Source: Heterohyrax brucei
Lineage: Eukaryota > Chordata > Mammalia > Hyracoidea > Procaviidae
Assembly: GCA_028571685.1 (NCBI GenBank)
Contig: CM053143.1
Location: 136,806,829-136,870,828, forward strand
Reading direction: 5' to 3'
DNA length: 64,000 nucleotides
The position numbers and the translations under genes were made by a program. The notes below the pieces were generated by a model. It was not told the origin of the DNA. It did not search any database and worked only from the letters and a program-made list of their open reading frames with translations. This document shows, piece after piece, positions 47,101 to 62,100 of this stretch (the first letter of the stretch is position 1; each line of letters opens with the position of its first letter).

Positions 47101-50100
47101 CTGCACCAGAGGGTACAAAAATGTATAAAACAGTAAAGATAAACACACATATCACCACTACAGAATTAGTCTCAACTATGAAACAGATGCTTTTATAACT
47201 ATACTAATGATCTAAATCTATGGTGCTTCAATAATCGGCAAAAACAAAAGCTGTTGCTCACTATTCTAAATTGGTTTAACTAAAGAAATTACACTGAAGG
47301 TATGATATAACAATTTAGGCTAAGCAGGCCGTATGTTATGCAAGGCTGGTTTTTAGTGATAAAGTGAGGTCTCAACAGTACCTGGCACATTTGAATACAT
47401 GACAAACCAATGCAAAGCAGAGCACAGAATAAAATTTAATGCATGCCATATTGTAACTTATTACTTTAACTACTATTCATAAGTTCAATGGGTATATAAA
47501 GAAATGTGTAGAAATTAAAGTGAATACAAAGAAACTACAGCCATCAACTCCATTCCTTTTTAATCCTTGTACTATTTTTATTTATAAACTCACCATGCCT
47601 GGTTTATGCTTTAACTCCTCTATGCTTCTCAGTATTAGACAAGCTTTGGAAATGTTACCTGAAAAGATGAAAAACAAATTCAGAATCACACTGAAGAAAG
47701 CATATTGTAAAAAAAAATACAAGGACTTCTGCTTCCTCCCCACTGTTAAGTGTCACAAGTGTTGCTCTATTTGTTTAATAGGTGAGGGAATTCAGTTTCA
47801 CAGAAATAATAGCCCTGCTGAATTTAAGCTCACGAAGAAAGTTAATGGTCGAACTACTACCAGAACAAATCTCAACTCACAGCCTGCTGAGTTCTATTAC
47901 TCCTTTTTCAGACAGTAACTTGAAGATTGGGGGCTTCCTGAAAGGTCTTGGGATATGTCACTGCAGACACCAGTGGACTGGAAAATCTCCTCCACAGTTA
48001 ACATTCTGAGTTTCCACTCATGGTAAACCTCAGCAACTTAACAAACCTTCAAAAGTTTCTAAAGAGCAAAACAAATTACTGGCTCTTTTCTAGTAGTTTC
48101 AGGATAATAAACCCCTGCAAAAGTAAACTGAAAACTGGAAGAGTAATGAAGATAAACGCGAGGGCAAAGAATATAAGGGTGGAGAGAAGGAGAAAAATGA
48201 CACACAGGGGAGGCTAAAGAAGTGTGAGAACAGAATAAACGGAGACCTGGAGTGCTTCTCAATCTTGTTTTTATTATCGTTCCACTAACGAACCTTTACA
48301 GACTTTCCTCCTAATTGCCTAGCTCACTCAAGGAAACATATACTGTACCTCTGTTTATGTACTATGGCCTTTTGGAAGCCACAAGCCATTACAATGTATT
48401 TTTTCCAATCCCTTTCTCTCCCAGACCCAATTATTGGCCCCACTGAGAATGCATAATCTATACCAGGGCTATTTAATGTAACGTTCTGTGATGACGGAAA
48501 CATCCTTTATCTCTGCAGTCCAATGCCACTGTCAGGGGTCACACGTGGTTACTAAGCTTCCAAAATGTGACCAGTGTAGATGAGGAATGGAGTTTTTAAT
48601 TCTGTTAACTTAATTTAAATTCAAAACAGCTACTTGTGGCTACTACCATCCCTTGCCATCAAGCCGATTTCAACTCACAGCATCCCTACTGGACAGAGAA
48701 CTACCTCATAGGATTTCCAAGGAGCACCAGGTGGATTTGAACTGTTGACCTTTTGGTTAACAGCTGCAGCTCTTAACCACATACCACCAGAGTTTCCACT
48801 TGTGCCTAGTGGTTACCGTACTAGACAACACGGCTCTAAATAAGAACTCAAAGTCAGTTAAAAAAATGTCAGTTCTTGTTAAATTCCCTAATCTTTTCCC
48901 CTCAAAGATGTAGACAATAAAGTAAACACGAAGAATACGGGGGTAAGAAATTCTGAAAACTGAGAGGCAAAGTAAGTACTTACTTCACACACATACCACA
49001 AAGTAAGAGACATTTAAGTGTTTTATACATGACATACCTGGGCTTTTGAGTATGTATGGTGTTTTGGAACAAAGGATACCTTTGCATCTAATAACATTCA
49101 AGGCATAGACTGAGAATTACTCTAACAACCGAGGCCAACTAATTCTCTATTGTATCTGTTGGAGCTTCACATTTGAAACAACAATAATAATGCTTCACCA
49201 AAAAAATCAACGGAGTTAGGTCTGACTCATAGCAACCCTACAGGTCAGAGTAGAACTGTGCCATAGAGTTTCCAAGGAGCACGCGATGAATTTGAACCGC
49301 CAACCTTTCGGTTAACAGAGGTAGCACTTAATCCACGACACCAGCAGGATTTCCAATGCTTTACAAGTACACAAAAATTTAAAAATCACAGTGTACAACT
49401 ACTTTAGAATCATTACAAGCACATGTTTGTATTAAAATTATATTTTAATCATGATCAAAATCATTATTAACAAACCTTGGGAAATCTTCAGTTGTGCCAT
49501 GGTCAGCTTTATTTCAGGTGCATTTTCTGGATGCTGATCTGAAAATTCCTGAAAATTTTTTAGTTGGGAAGAAAAGAATTACATTTAATTTATACATCTA
49601 ACAGTATACAATTATTGGTTTCAACTGTTTAAAATTTTAAATACATCATTAAAAGATTCCACTTCTGGTTTCAGACCAAACTCTAACTTAAAACAAAACC
49701 TTTAATACCTACTGTGTTTTAAAGGTATGCTCTGAAGATGAGCGGATAATGTCAAGTTACCTGGACTTCACTGTGAAGTAGAATAACACTAATCAACTAC
49801 ATAGAATTTTTCTTTAAAGAAGAGACTCAAATAGTGTCTCCTCAATGATGGTCTCTGCTTGCCAATTTTGCCCCTCAGGATGGTCCTGATTTTATCTCGC
49901 CTGACTTTCCAACACAGTCTACAAACAAGAAATTCAAACGTGTAATCTAACAGCTAGTTTGCACTCATAAAAAGCAAGTCAGTATCTCTGGAATTTGGAG
50001 ATTTGGAGTGGAATTCACTGGTCAACTTATTACTGAAAAATGGGTGACCATGCTCTGGCATGACAAGCCTAAAACAAACCTCTAACTCATCTTAAATGAT

Positions 50101-53100
50101 CTCCAAATGACAAATATTCTTCAGGTTTTGTGGAAAATATTTACACAAAACAACAAAGCCATAATCCAGGAATTAACTACAGCGAAGTGACACACTGGAA
50201 TTTGTCTAAGTGTACATTATCTAGCAGTTTTCCCATTAAAAGCTTGTAGGTTATTATAGCATAATAGAAATCAAACATGGCTCCAACTGCCTGACACCTC
50301 ATAAAAGTTTAAGTCATTCCTCTACCTGAAGCAGCTCTATTGCTTTCATATGCTGTTTTTCACGGCAGAGCTGGGCAGCTTGGATTAACACAGGCAGGAG
50401 ATGCTCAGGACTCTGGGACTGTAAACTGGAGGATATTTTGCGGCATTGTTCTGCCTAAAAGACAATTTTTTCCACAAAGATAAGCTAGTTAAGTAAACAT
50501 TAAATGATGAAAAGAAGGGTGAAAGAGCTAAGAAGAAGAAATCAAATGGGGAAAACAAAAAAACAAGAATTGCCTAGGTTAAGAAAAGTGGTTTATAGAA
50601 TCTATTCTGAATTTTTTCTATGGTAAAGTTTTTAATTTACTAAATTTAAGCTGAGCTTTGCATTTAATAAAGGACAAGTTCTAAACACTCATCTGGATGC
50701 TCATAATTCAACATTTTGTTTAAAAAACTGAGCCTGTATCAAGAATTAATTGTTTGCTTCAAAACACTAACTTCACCTAAACACATAGGTGTTTCTTGCT
50801 CAAGTATTTAAGCATAATTTGACTCAGTTCTGAGTAACAAAATATTATTGCCTCTCACTCAAAAGTTCTCTCGAAAAATATGAAATTAGAAATTAATTAG
50901 AATGCACATTAGAACTGACCTCTACAACACCTGTAACTTGATGTAAATACACAAGATGGATCTTAAAGCTATGATCATGATCAGCATTTCTGACTATTCT
51001 TGATTTACATTCCAAGCAATGAAAATAATCACGTCATTTAAAGCTACGAATTCTATTATTTTCCTCTTAAAGGCAATCAGTCTCACACCTTTACAAAGAA
51101 TTAGGTAAGTTACCTGTGAACACAATCTCATATACGACATTCTGAAGAAAAAAAAACATAAACATGCTTAAGAGAAAAGGTCTATAAAAAGTATATACAG
51201 ATTGGACTTAAGACACCTATTATGTTCAATATGCCATGTTCTCAAAGGTTTTGCCAAGGAACCAGAGGTCAGTTACCTACCTGATTTGTGTACATAGCAA
51301 GTAAAGCTTTGTTAAATTCTATAGCTTGTAGTTGTTTCTTGGAAAGCTTGAACTCTACTCCCTCTGCATTGGTTAATTTCACTTTCTTCTTGGAGTCAAA
51401 GACGTTTTGGTCCTAATGAAGAAGACAAAATTCATCTAGCATTAAGGGAAATCTCATAAGTCTGTCAACACTTTGAGGCTTCATTATTTTTTCATTTGAT
51501 TATTTTACACAAACACAGCAAAAGAGCTTACAAGGGCATATGTCAACTTGATTGGGGCACCTAAATTCTTAAGATACACCTAAGCTTTTGTTAGGTTCTT
51601 CATTCACAGAAGTGACCCAAACATCTGTCAGTCAAATCGATCAGTGTGTGTTTACATGTGTATCCCACAATCTAATCTTTGAAAGCTTCTTTGTAGTTGC
51701 TTTCTACTTACAGGTATAAACGGTTTAGCAAATTAGCTGCTTTGAAGGCAACGAGAAGCTTTTTTGGTATTTCCCACTATTAACTGCTTGTTTTGGGCTT
51801 TTTGAAGAAAAATACACAGGAACACCACAAATCTTACAGTGGCAATTAAAACTACACCAGCACTTAGAAATGCAACTGCTACAAACCGTGCCTTTTAGAA
51901 TTTTGATGACAAATAATTTACTTCTCTTCTACATACTGTCACTATGTAAGCAAACTACTAAGCTTAGAAGTACATTCACATCACTTTAGAATCTACTTAT
52001 AGCAGAAAATACTCTTGTAACATATCAACTCTTTTTCTTTTCTTAAGGCCCTTCTTCCCAATTAAAGTACAGAGAAGCTCGATCTCTCAAATGTCTACAT
52101 GGGGAGAGTACGGTGTCACCTGCCCATAATTCCTGTCAAGAATTTTACAAAGTTCCGTACTTCTCAAGGAAAGACAATTAAGCCATACTGCATCCTGAAG
52201 ACAAACTGGGCGTGTGACGGTCTACTACTGAATGCAATACTACTAAGCATGTCTTCTACCAGTGTAAAGGCAAAAAGTTAGCAAAGAAGAAAAGTTGTAT
52301 TGTATTTCTGAGTGCAAAGCTACAAACTAATGTGCAATTATTTTTATGTACTATAAGAAACTTGCTTTCATGTAAACAAATCCTCAAGAAATCAAATTCC
52401 TAGTTGGTTCTTCTATATCACTACGTTAACATCTCAATTTATCATTAGGCCATCACTGTACTTTGCTATTCAAAAATTTGACTTTTCAAGAGCTTCCATA
52501 ACTTCTATCAATCAGATCTTTTTTACTAGCCAGCACATATATGCTCTCTAATCTGTTTTCTCACTTTCCCCTACAAGTATTTCTTCGCCTGTATGTCTGC
52601 TCACGCTGTTGCTTAACCTTTAAACTACATCCCTTCTTTAAGGGTCAGCTCAAATGTGCCAACCCAGAAATCTTGTCTTTCACCAAATACTGCAATTATA
52701 GAATGTACTCACAAAAAATTTAAGCATGCACAATTTTTATTTCAGAATTTGAAATTTTAAGCTATGTGAGGATTTAAGACCATGTTTCTTTCTTTTGCAT
52801 TACTATATCCAGCACTATTTTGGACAAAATAATCAGAATATCTTTTGAATGAAACAGCTATGACTACATTTAAGATATTTAGTATTTCATAAACTCTCAT
52901 AAATGTCAGAGGAAAAGACTGGCATTCCAAATAATTCTAAGCATAGACAAGAACATATTGCTCCTAAAGACCTAGATGCCAACATCAATTTTTGGAAAGC
53001 TACACTCAGTCAATGGTCTGCCACATCCTATAAATACTAGCCCCTTACCACCATTACCTCACCTCTGGGGACTCTGCATTTCTGCTCTAAGAGGGGTACA

Positions 53101-56100
53101 GAGGAATAGAAGTAACAAGCTTTCAAATATGAATCCAAGTTCTACTCCTTAATTGGCTGTGACTTTATACAAATTCCTTAATTCCTTTCAGCTTCAGATT
53201 ATACTGCTGTGTATCAGAGGCAAGGACTGCTACATAAAATTGTAATTATGACACAATAAGATGGTAATGGAAACATCGCATGGCACACCCAGAGAGTTCA
53301 AATGCAAATGTCAGATACCTTTTCAGGTTTCCTATTGATTGAGATTTCAAACTGCAACAGGGAACATTTTCCCATCAAACGTTCCAAATATTAGTACGAT
53401 ACTCTTACATTGGGACTACGTGTATACACAGAAGGAAGCCCTGGTGGTGCAGTGGTTAATGCTACATCTGCTAACCAAAAGGTCAGCAGTTCACATCTGC
53501 AAGGTGCTCCTTGGCAACTCTCTTGGACAGTTCTACTCTGGCCTACAGGGTTGCCATGAGTCGGAATTGACTCGATGGCAGTGGGTTTGGGTTTGGGGTA
53601 CACATACAAAAAAGCCAAACCAAATCTGTTGCTGTCAAATCAATTCCAACTCATAGTAACCCCTGGTCAGAGAACTGCCTCAGAGTTCCCCCAGAGTGCC
53701 TGGTGGATTTGAACTGCCAACATTTTGGTTAGCAGCTGAGCTTGTTAACCACTGTGCCACACACACTCATAATATTTTACACAGAGTAACAGAGAATGAG
53801 AGTGACTGCCTGAGCATATTCCAAGAATAACCTCTGCAAGGAAACATTTTGCATTCAGACTCAGTAGATGAAAACATGATCTAAAACATGCACAAAATTA
53901 AAATCTAAAAGTTTATGCAATTTTTTGTTCTAATGAACAAATTCTTCATGTATTATAAACTGGGAGAAGGACAAGATTTTAAGTTCAGGATCTGCATCTA
54001 CAAAGACTTTATTACTTGACTATATTTTTCAGAATTATCATCAGTATGAGTTAAATAACACTCCACAATGATTTTGCTGTAACTGGACTCTGTCATAGAA
54101 ACAGAAAGCCTATGCCAGGGCAAAGTCAGAGTAAATCTGCCTTTTTTGTAGGATAGCCAGGAATATGCCATACCTTGTTAATGGTTATGATGTTATTTGC
54201 AATTACCGCTAACAATCCCACATCCATTGGCCTGTGAACAACAAGCAATTGTCAAAAAGGCACAAATCATTAAAAAGAAATCTCATCTCCTATAAAGGCA
54301 GTTCATTTTCATAACTTACTTTAGTTTTATTATCTGATTGTAGAGTTGCAAAGCCTCCTCTGTACGACCCTGAAGCTGCAGAATATAGGCCATCTGACCA
54401 TGAATGATGGCCAGTTCTGCCTGGGGGTCTTCCTCAGTCCCATCCTAAGCAAAGAAGAAACATATTTTTTCCATAAATTCTTCAAAATGATCCACACAGT
54501 TACCAAGGAGTTCACAGATATGAAAAATATACAGCAATAAACAAGACGTAGAATTTTATCTTATAGTCAGTGCTCTGAAATAATTTAAGACCTGTCACTC
54601 AGAGAGGTTAAAATGAGAATGGCAAAAGACACATTCTAGAACATGGCAATAAACTCAGAATTAAAAAAAAATCTAAAAAAAAGTATGCAAGTTTAATTTT
54701 TTACAATTATACACCTAAATTTTGGACAAGTAGCTTTCTCATAAGAACATATTTTATAAATGCTTCATTCCCAATTCCATCAAACTGTCAAGATATTAAA
54801 AAAAAAAACCCCAAACCACAGAGTGCCTGGCAGGTTTGAACTGCTGAATCTTCTGGTTAGAAGCTGTAAACTACCACTGTAAAGGGAACTTCAAAAGCTT
54901 AAGCTAACTCTGTGATTAAAGCAGAAGCTCTCTTAACCACTTTCCAGACTAATACTCATTTTTTTCTAGAAAAAGTTGACTGATGCCTATGGTACAATGA
55001 ATGCCTAGAAGGCTGTATGTTCTTATACCAGACACCATTCTTGCTGTCACCTGCTGAGTGGATGCTGAAAGAGTTATGTGTTTGTTTCCCAATCTATTTA
55101 TGCCAGCTGTGTTTTATATGGAAATGATAAAATATTACAGTAAGGAAAAAGCTATGAACATGAAAAGACGTATTTCAATAAAACCCATGATGAATGCTCA
55201 GAAAGACTTGGAAAAATCAAGTTTCTAAAGAAATTACTGTTTAATTAGTTGTGAGCCAGAAAATAGTAAAAGAGCTGATAAAAAGTTAACATCTCTAAGG
55301 ACTCTGATGAAACTGCTCACTGCTGTCTTTAAGACAATGTTCTACTTTATTAAAAACAAAACTAGAAATCATGTTGGATTATTCGGAGTTTACATAAAAA
55401 ATGTGTATGAAATTTCTATCTGAAATTCTATCTGTCACCTGCTGAGTGGATGCTGAAAGAGTTATGTGTTTGTTTCCCAATCTATTTATGCCAGCTGTGT
55501 TTATGACAGATATCATACTGAAAGGCCTTAGGCCTATATTCTAAACTTGGAGAATGATCTATATTTATATTAATTGAAAGGAATATGGTGAGGTATGTAC
55601 TTTTTTTTTGCATTATTACTTCTCAACCTAATAGATGCCACCAACTAACTGACCAAGGGAGCTTCTACTATATTTTCTATTGAATGGAAATACCTTCTAC
55701 TCCAAAACGTCAATAAATACTGTAAGGAAGCCTCCTACCAATTTAAAGAGTAAAATTTGGGTTTAACAACAATGGAAGACTTACAGAGTCTTCTGACAGT
55801 GAACGGCGGCAAAGATCTGCAGGAGAAAAATTTTAAAATTAACATTGCTCAGTAATTCCCATTTCCTGTAATCACTAAATTCTTGGGCAGAAGATGTGAA
55901 GATCGTCTTAACAACACGCAAATTGAAACTTTATCATTCACATCAAATATACTAGAAAAATATTACCAAGTTTTATTTTGCAGCTGATTATTTTATTCCT
56001 TTGGCATTTTTCATTCAGTGTCCACGTTATACAAATTTTTAAAATGGCGGTAGAAAGAATTATAAATGCAGTATGTTTGTTACAAAAAGAAAAAAACATC

Positions 56101-59100
56101 AGGGAAGTACAAAAAGAAAATAATTCTAGCACCTAGAGATAACCATTGCTAGCATTTAAGTTATTCAGTTTTTTCAATGCAAATGCAGAAGCATTTTTGA
56201 TTGAAAATAGGATATTACACCTAACACTTCTAAACTTTCTTTCCACTTCAAATACTCTGGTTATCTTTTATAGTAGTTACAAAAACGGAAAAAAATCAAA
56301 CACATTGCCATCACGTAGATTCCGATTCAGTGACCCTACAGACACAGTAGAATTGTCTCATCATTTCTAAGGAACTGCCAACCTCAAGGTTAGCAGCTGT
56401 AGCACTTAACCACTATGCCACCCAGGATTTTCATAACAATCACAGATCTACATAATCATTTTTAATGATTGTATGGTTATCTATTTTGTGATTACAGAAA
56501 AATGTAGAAATCCTTTAAAAAAACAAATGAAATTTGCAGCTTTGAGTCGATTCTGAGTCACACTGACCTTGTAGGACAAAGTGGAAGTGCCCCATAGGGT
56601 TTCCAAGGAGTGCCCAATGGATTCCAACTGCTGACCTTTCAGTTAGCAGCTGTAGTTCTTAACTACTCTGCCACCAGGATTCATGCTTTTCTATATTTTT
56701 GTTTATGAACACTCCTTAGATAAACATTTATATAGATATACATGTAAGTTTTTCTAAAAAGTTAAATTTCTAGAAATGGAATTCCAGGATGAAAGGACAT
56801 GAAAATTTTAAAATTTGCTACTAATAGCCAAGTTACAAAGTCCACTGTAAAGTCTTTATGATTTTACACTCAAACAGCAATGTATAAGAATGTCCTTTCC
56901 CCAGCACTAAAGTAAATACTGGGTGTGATCAATAAATTATAGTTCATAAACAATTATTTTCTTTTTATGATGCTCTCTCAATACTGAACAGTAAAAGACA
57001 CACTGTTGAATCTTTTTCTAAGCCTTATGCTTTACAGCAGTCCCAAGGAAAACTCTGTTTCATGATGAGAGTAGATCTAAGTTCTCTAATAAGTAGGGAA
57101 ACATGTTAAATGAAGCTTAAATGGTGTTACTGATGTACAACTGTAGTACATGCTAAATGCTCATGACATGGACTGCTGTTACGCACTTGATATGAAATAC
57201 TTTCTCTAATTTACATTTACCATGTTAACTTGTTCAGACACCTACTCCCCCAAATTCAAGGTCTGGTGCAGTTGAAAATGAACAAGTGAGTTTCTTTAGG
57301 ATCAGAAAGAAATACAAGAGAAATAGGTCAAAAGCTCAAGAGAAAAGATAGATGACATTTTGAAAAACTGCCTCTACATTAATAACTTCTACTTCATTAT
57401 TCCAAAAAAGTCAAATGCAACTCTTGGAGATACTATGAAAAGTTACATGTACATTACATTCACATATAATTTTAATAAACTTCCAACCTTCAGCTTTTTG
57501 CAGGATTTTCATTGCCTGGTTCAGCTGTCCTTGTCCTATCAGTGCACATGCAGCATTATAACACAATTCATGCGTGCCTTCTTGGAGGCCCAAGTTCTCC
57601 TGTCAAGAATCAAAACACCAGTCAAACACTGGACAGAACTATTCTTTGATGCTGTGTGGGTACACAACGATACTCACTGGGACCACTTTCTCCCAATTGC
57701 TCTGAGCTGCAACAACTGCTGAAAGGTTTGTTTTTCTTTCCTCATCATAATCATCTTGGGAGTTTCGGACAAGATCTCTGTACACCGCCAAGCATTCATC
57801 ATAGCGTTCTAACCGGTACAACTGAAAAGAGAAATACCAAGTAAAAATAATCAGGTGAGAAGTTTTTAACTCTACAACCCCAAAGAAATTATTTCTAGAA
57901 CCATTAAACAGGAACCTAGCTCTGTATAACATTGCCAATCAACTTTTTTTTCTTTCTAATTTTATATTAGTTCTGTGTCCTACTTTCAAAATGCTACTCC
58001 CAATCAATCTATCACAGATTTGCGGGCATGATTCAGGTTAGAAGCCATTTTATTATCTACTTTCTTAAAGTCAGGTAAGTGGGTTGTGAAAGAAAATGTT
58101 TCTACAGAAATCAATCCTGTTATGCTTAAATCTGACCACTATTAAAAAAGACAAACAGAAAAACTCCATAGCACAGAACAATTAAAAAGCCCCAGTAAAC
58201 AAGAACAAAGTTAGATGTTAACAAAGCACTTAGGTGTCTCTGAGGAGTACACTACATTTAATTACGCCACTTCCTTTTTTCCAGAACCTAGCTAATAATA
58301 CACAGGGTAGTCTCATGAATATACCACCTAATTCCTATGTCTCTCATTCACGTCACTCTGAAAGGGCAATGAAAACTGGCTATCTGGGTCAGCTGGCCCT
58401 TTACAGACGATAAAGAGATGGGTGCTATTTATCAACCTCAGTGGTAAGATTAACCCTAAAATTTCCTAACCAAATCAAAGCCACTGCCTTCAAAATCAAT
58501 TCTGACTCAGTGACCCTACACCACAGGACAGCACTGCCCCATCATGTTTTCACGGCTGTAAATCTTTATGGAAACAGACTGTCACATCTTTAACCATGGA
58601 GTGTGCGGTGGATTTGAAAAAGTGACTTTTTATTGGCTGAAAGCTTTAACCACCATCACACCAAGGTGTCTTTAACCCAGCTTAAAAGTTTCTTGTAGAC
58701 TTATAATTCATGAACCTGTCCAAATCTTTCTTCAACCTTGTTGTCCTACTTGTCCATACTACCTCTTAGGAACAACAAATCCAACACAGCATTATCTACC
58801 CTAAATTGACCCTTACCTCCCATCTTTAAGAAGACTTTACTAGCTGTACGCTATATAGTTCTTTATTTATATCACTAATAATCTCTTTTTACAATAAGTT
58901 CAATTTTATGTCACAAAATACTTTGGAAATAAAACATCTTCAAGGATTTCACGTTAGCCGAACTCATCTGAGTTCTCATTCATTATGATCTTCTCAACTT
59001 TATAATTAGAATAAAACACCATATAAATACTAAAAAGCAATACTATTTCAATACTATAAAGCATGTAAGCTCCTTCCAAATGAAAAGTCCAAATTTCATA

Positions 59101-62100
59101 CAGCAGTTCTTCCATTTTCTTCAATTTTATAATTACCCTAAGAAACTGGTTTGATCACTGAACACTACATGCAAATGTTTTTATGTAGATTAAAAAGAGG
59201 TAATAGTTTCAAACCTCTGGGAACTGGTTTGGTGGTCAGTTTTGTGGAGCATCCTTGCTCCTTGCTAGAAGTAGTCATGCTCACTCAGGATGACAGTCAA
59301 CAGGTATTTTAAAGCAGTAATTACCACTTGTCCATAAAGCTCCTTTAGTTTGTCTGTCTGCTGGTTAGTACTTTCTATTGTCTTCAAGGCATTCTCAATT
59401 CTGTTCAGCCTGTACTCACAATATGCCTTCTCAAAAGAAAGAGAGTTACTGAAAAAGAAAAAAAAAAAGAAACATGATTTTAAACTAATACTGTATAATA
59501 CCTGCTATACGCCAGACATATTTCTAAACACCTGACATATTTATTTAAACCTCATAACAAAGATACGCAACTTGATAAAGTAAACGTTAGTGGCTTGTTC
59601 ACAAATTACACAGGTAGCAAGTGGTAGAAAACATGATATCCATTTCCCTAGCTTGTTCCATGTCTGTTTTTCACGGCTATCCTTAATTAGAATTATTGGC
59701 CTTTTAAAACAGAGGAAATCATGAATCAGTTATTAACAACAAATTTTCTTATATACAAGGACAATCTAAAGGTTATTTTAAGTGGATTATTTTAACAGCT
59801 TCTTAAATCCACTAATAAAGCATAACACTAACTTTTTTCAAGGAGCAAATGATTAGCAAAGCACCAAAAAATCTTGAGAACACAGGACTCCTAATCAAGC
59901 AACTACTAAATGCACAACTTCAAAAACATTACTGAAATTCAGACATTTAAAAATTCACTTAAAGTTACATCAGAAAAGTCTCATTTTGATGTTTTAGGCA
60001 TAATTCATGAGAAAAAATATTTATCAAAGCAAATGGCCATATTCTTTATTTATGCACATAACATCTGAAAATTTCCATGTCACAAAATGGCCCAAATCTC
60101 CTAATACTGAATTTTAGCATCAACATGTTTCACAAAGCAGTCCTGCTTATTCACCTTTTATTTTTTAAATAAAGTTTTAGAATTAGTTTTCAATTTATAT
60201 TTATAAGACTCAAATACAGAAACAAAAAGGTATACATGAAGGCTATGCTCCGCCTGTGATTGAATCCAGTTTCCTTTTACCCCCAACAAGTAAGTTTTTC
60301 ATGAATTGTTTCTCGTTCTATTGTTTGTTTCTGCAAATATAGACAATACATATAAAAATCCTTAGTCTCTTCCTATACCAAAAGAAATACTATGTACTGT
60401 TTTGCACCTTATAAACTAGTATTCAACTAAACAATGAAATATATTGCAAACTTCATTTCAAAACACATTTCTGTTGAGTGCTAAGCATACCAACAAAAAA
60501 AAAAAAATCAAATAGCAACAGCAGTTCACAATGCAGGTTCACATTTCATTAAACAATAAATAAAAAGTAACAATTTAAAAGGGGGGAGAGGGTGAAGCAA
60601 ACCATATACTCTAAAAACTGCTGAAGAACGCATAACTTGAGTACTCCTTCCATCTTAACTCAATACTGCAAGGATAGAGTAGCTGGGGCGGGGGGTGGGG
60701 GACCATGCTCTTAGGCGAATTCCAGGCCAATTGGCACAACTAGCATTTTGCTAAGAGAGCTCTCTGCACCCCACAATGGTGAGTGGCATCTGGGGTCTTA
60801 AAAGCTGCCAAGCTGCCATCCGAGGACACAGCAAATGGTCCCAACTCAGCAGGAATGGGATGCTCACTGAGGGCCAAAATGGCATGCGGGAAAGACAACC
60901 AAGAAGACAGAGAGACCCACAAGAGTGGGTGCCTACATCGACCTGGGACCGGAAGAACCGGATGGTGCCCGGCCACCACCAGTGATAGCCATGACGGAGC
61001 TCACAGAGAGGAGCCTCACTGGCAACACAAGAATAAAAAGAGGTGCATCATGAGATCTCCACTAAAAGACCTCAATTGATGGTCCAGCGGTTTTGGGGTT
61101 CCTCTGAGAGCATGGCCCCCGGCCCTGATGCTGCCCGTTCCCATAAATTATAACAAAGGTCCACTCTTTGGACAGGAATGGAATGGACTTGGCAATGCAG
61201 AGTAACCATATGTTGGAAGCACTTTATGGTTCTATACATCTGTAGGATATCATCTTGCTGACCTCTGGCTGGAGGAAGGGGAGTGGGTGGAGAGGAGGGG
61301 AAAGGAGACTGTTGGGAGGATGAGACATGTATGGAGCAGAGAGGAATAGTGTGCAGTCACCGGACAGGGAGAGCAGTGGAAGCTGCATATGGGGGGCATG
61401 TAAATTTACATGTGAATGTACATTTTTACTCAGTTATGTTAAATTAAAAAAAAAAAAACTGCTGAAGAACACACACTGAAAAAGATCCTGGCTTAAAATC
61501 ATACTCATCTAAATAATTCTGAACAGACATAAGGCACAGAGATTAGGGGAAAATGCTCATACCACCCTGCAGACCTCTATCTACTTTTATGCTATCCACT
61601 GATCCACACAGACCCTATGTATTCTGATCTCTGCCTCCCCCCAATTTTTTAAAATTAAACTTCGGCCAAGTTGTTCTTCCTGTGTCCTCCATGAACTCTT
61701 CTTAGTTACATTCATATCCTACATCCCTTCACAGTTTACCCCCCTTAATAGTTCAAGGGAATACAGAAGTCAAGAAAATACCTGCAAATACTAAAAAAAG
61801 ACAAAAACCACTATTGCTCCTTCTAGTTTCAGAAACACTACTGTCAAAATAAAGTGTATCAGTGAATAAACCAAAAACCAAAACCAAACTTGATGCTGCT
61901 GAGTCAATTCCAACACACAGCAACCCTGTAGGACAGATGAGAATTGACATATAGAGCTTTCAAAGAGTGCAAGTGGATTTCAACTGCTCACCTTTTGGTC
62001 AGCTGCCACAGCACTCAACCACTACGCCATCAGAGTTTCCAATCAGTAAACAGTCGGGTGAAAAAATGGTACAAATGGATATAGACATAATAAAAGTGTT

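Noticed and set aside
60740-61079. Open frames with Cys/Trp/His-rich products repeated at 15.3, 24.2 and 60.8 kb
   Set aside because: All lie in the L1 3' UTR, so similarity between them reflects shared repeat origin and not a protein family.
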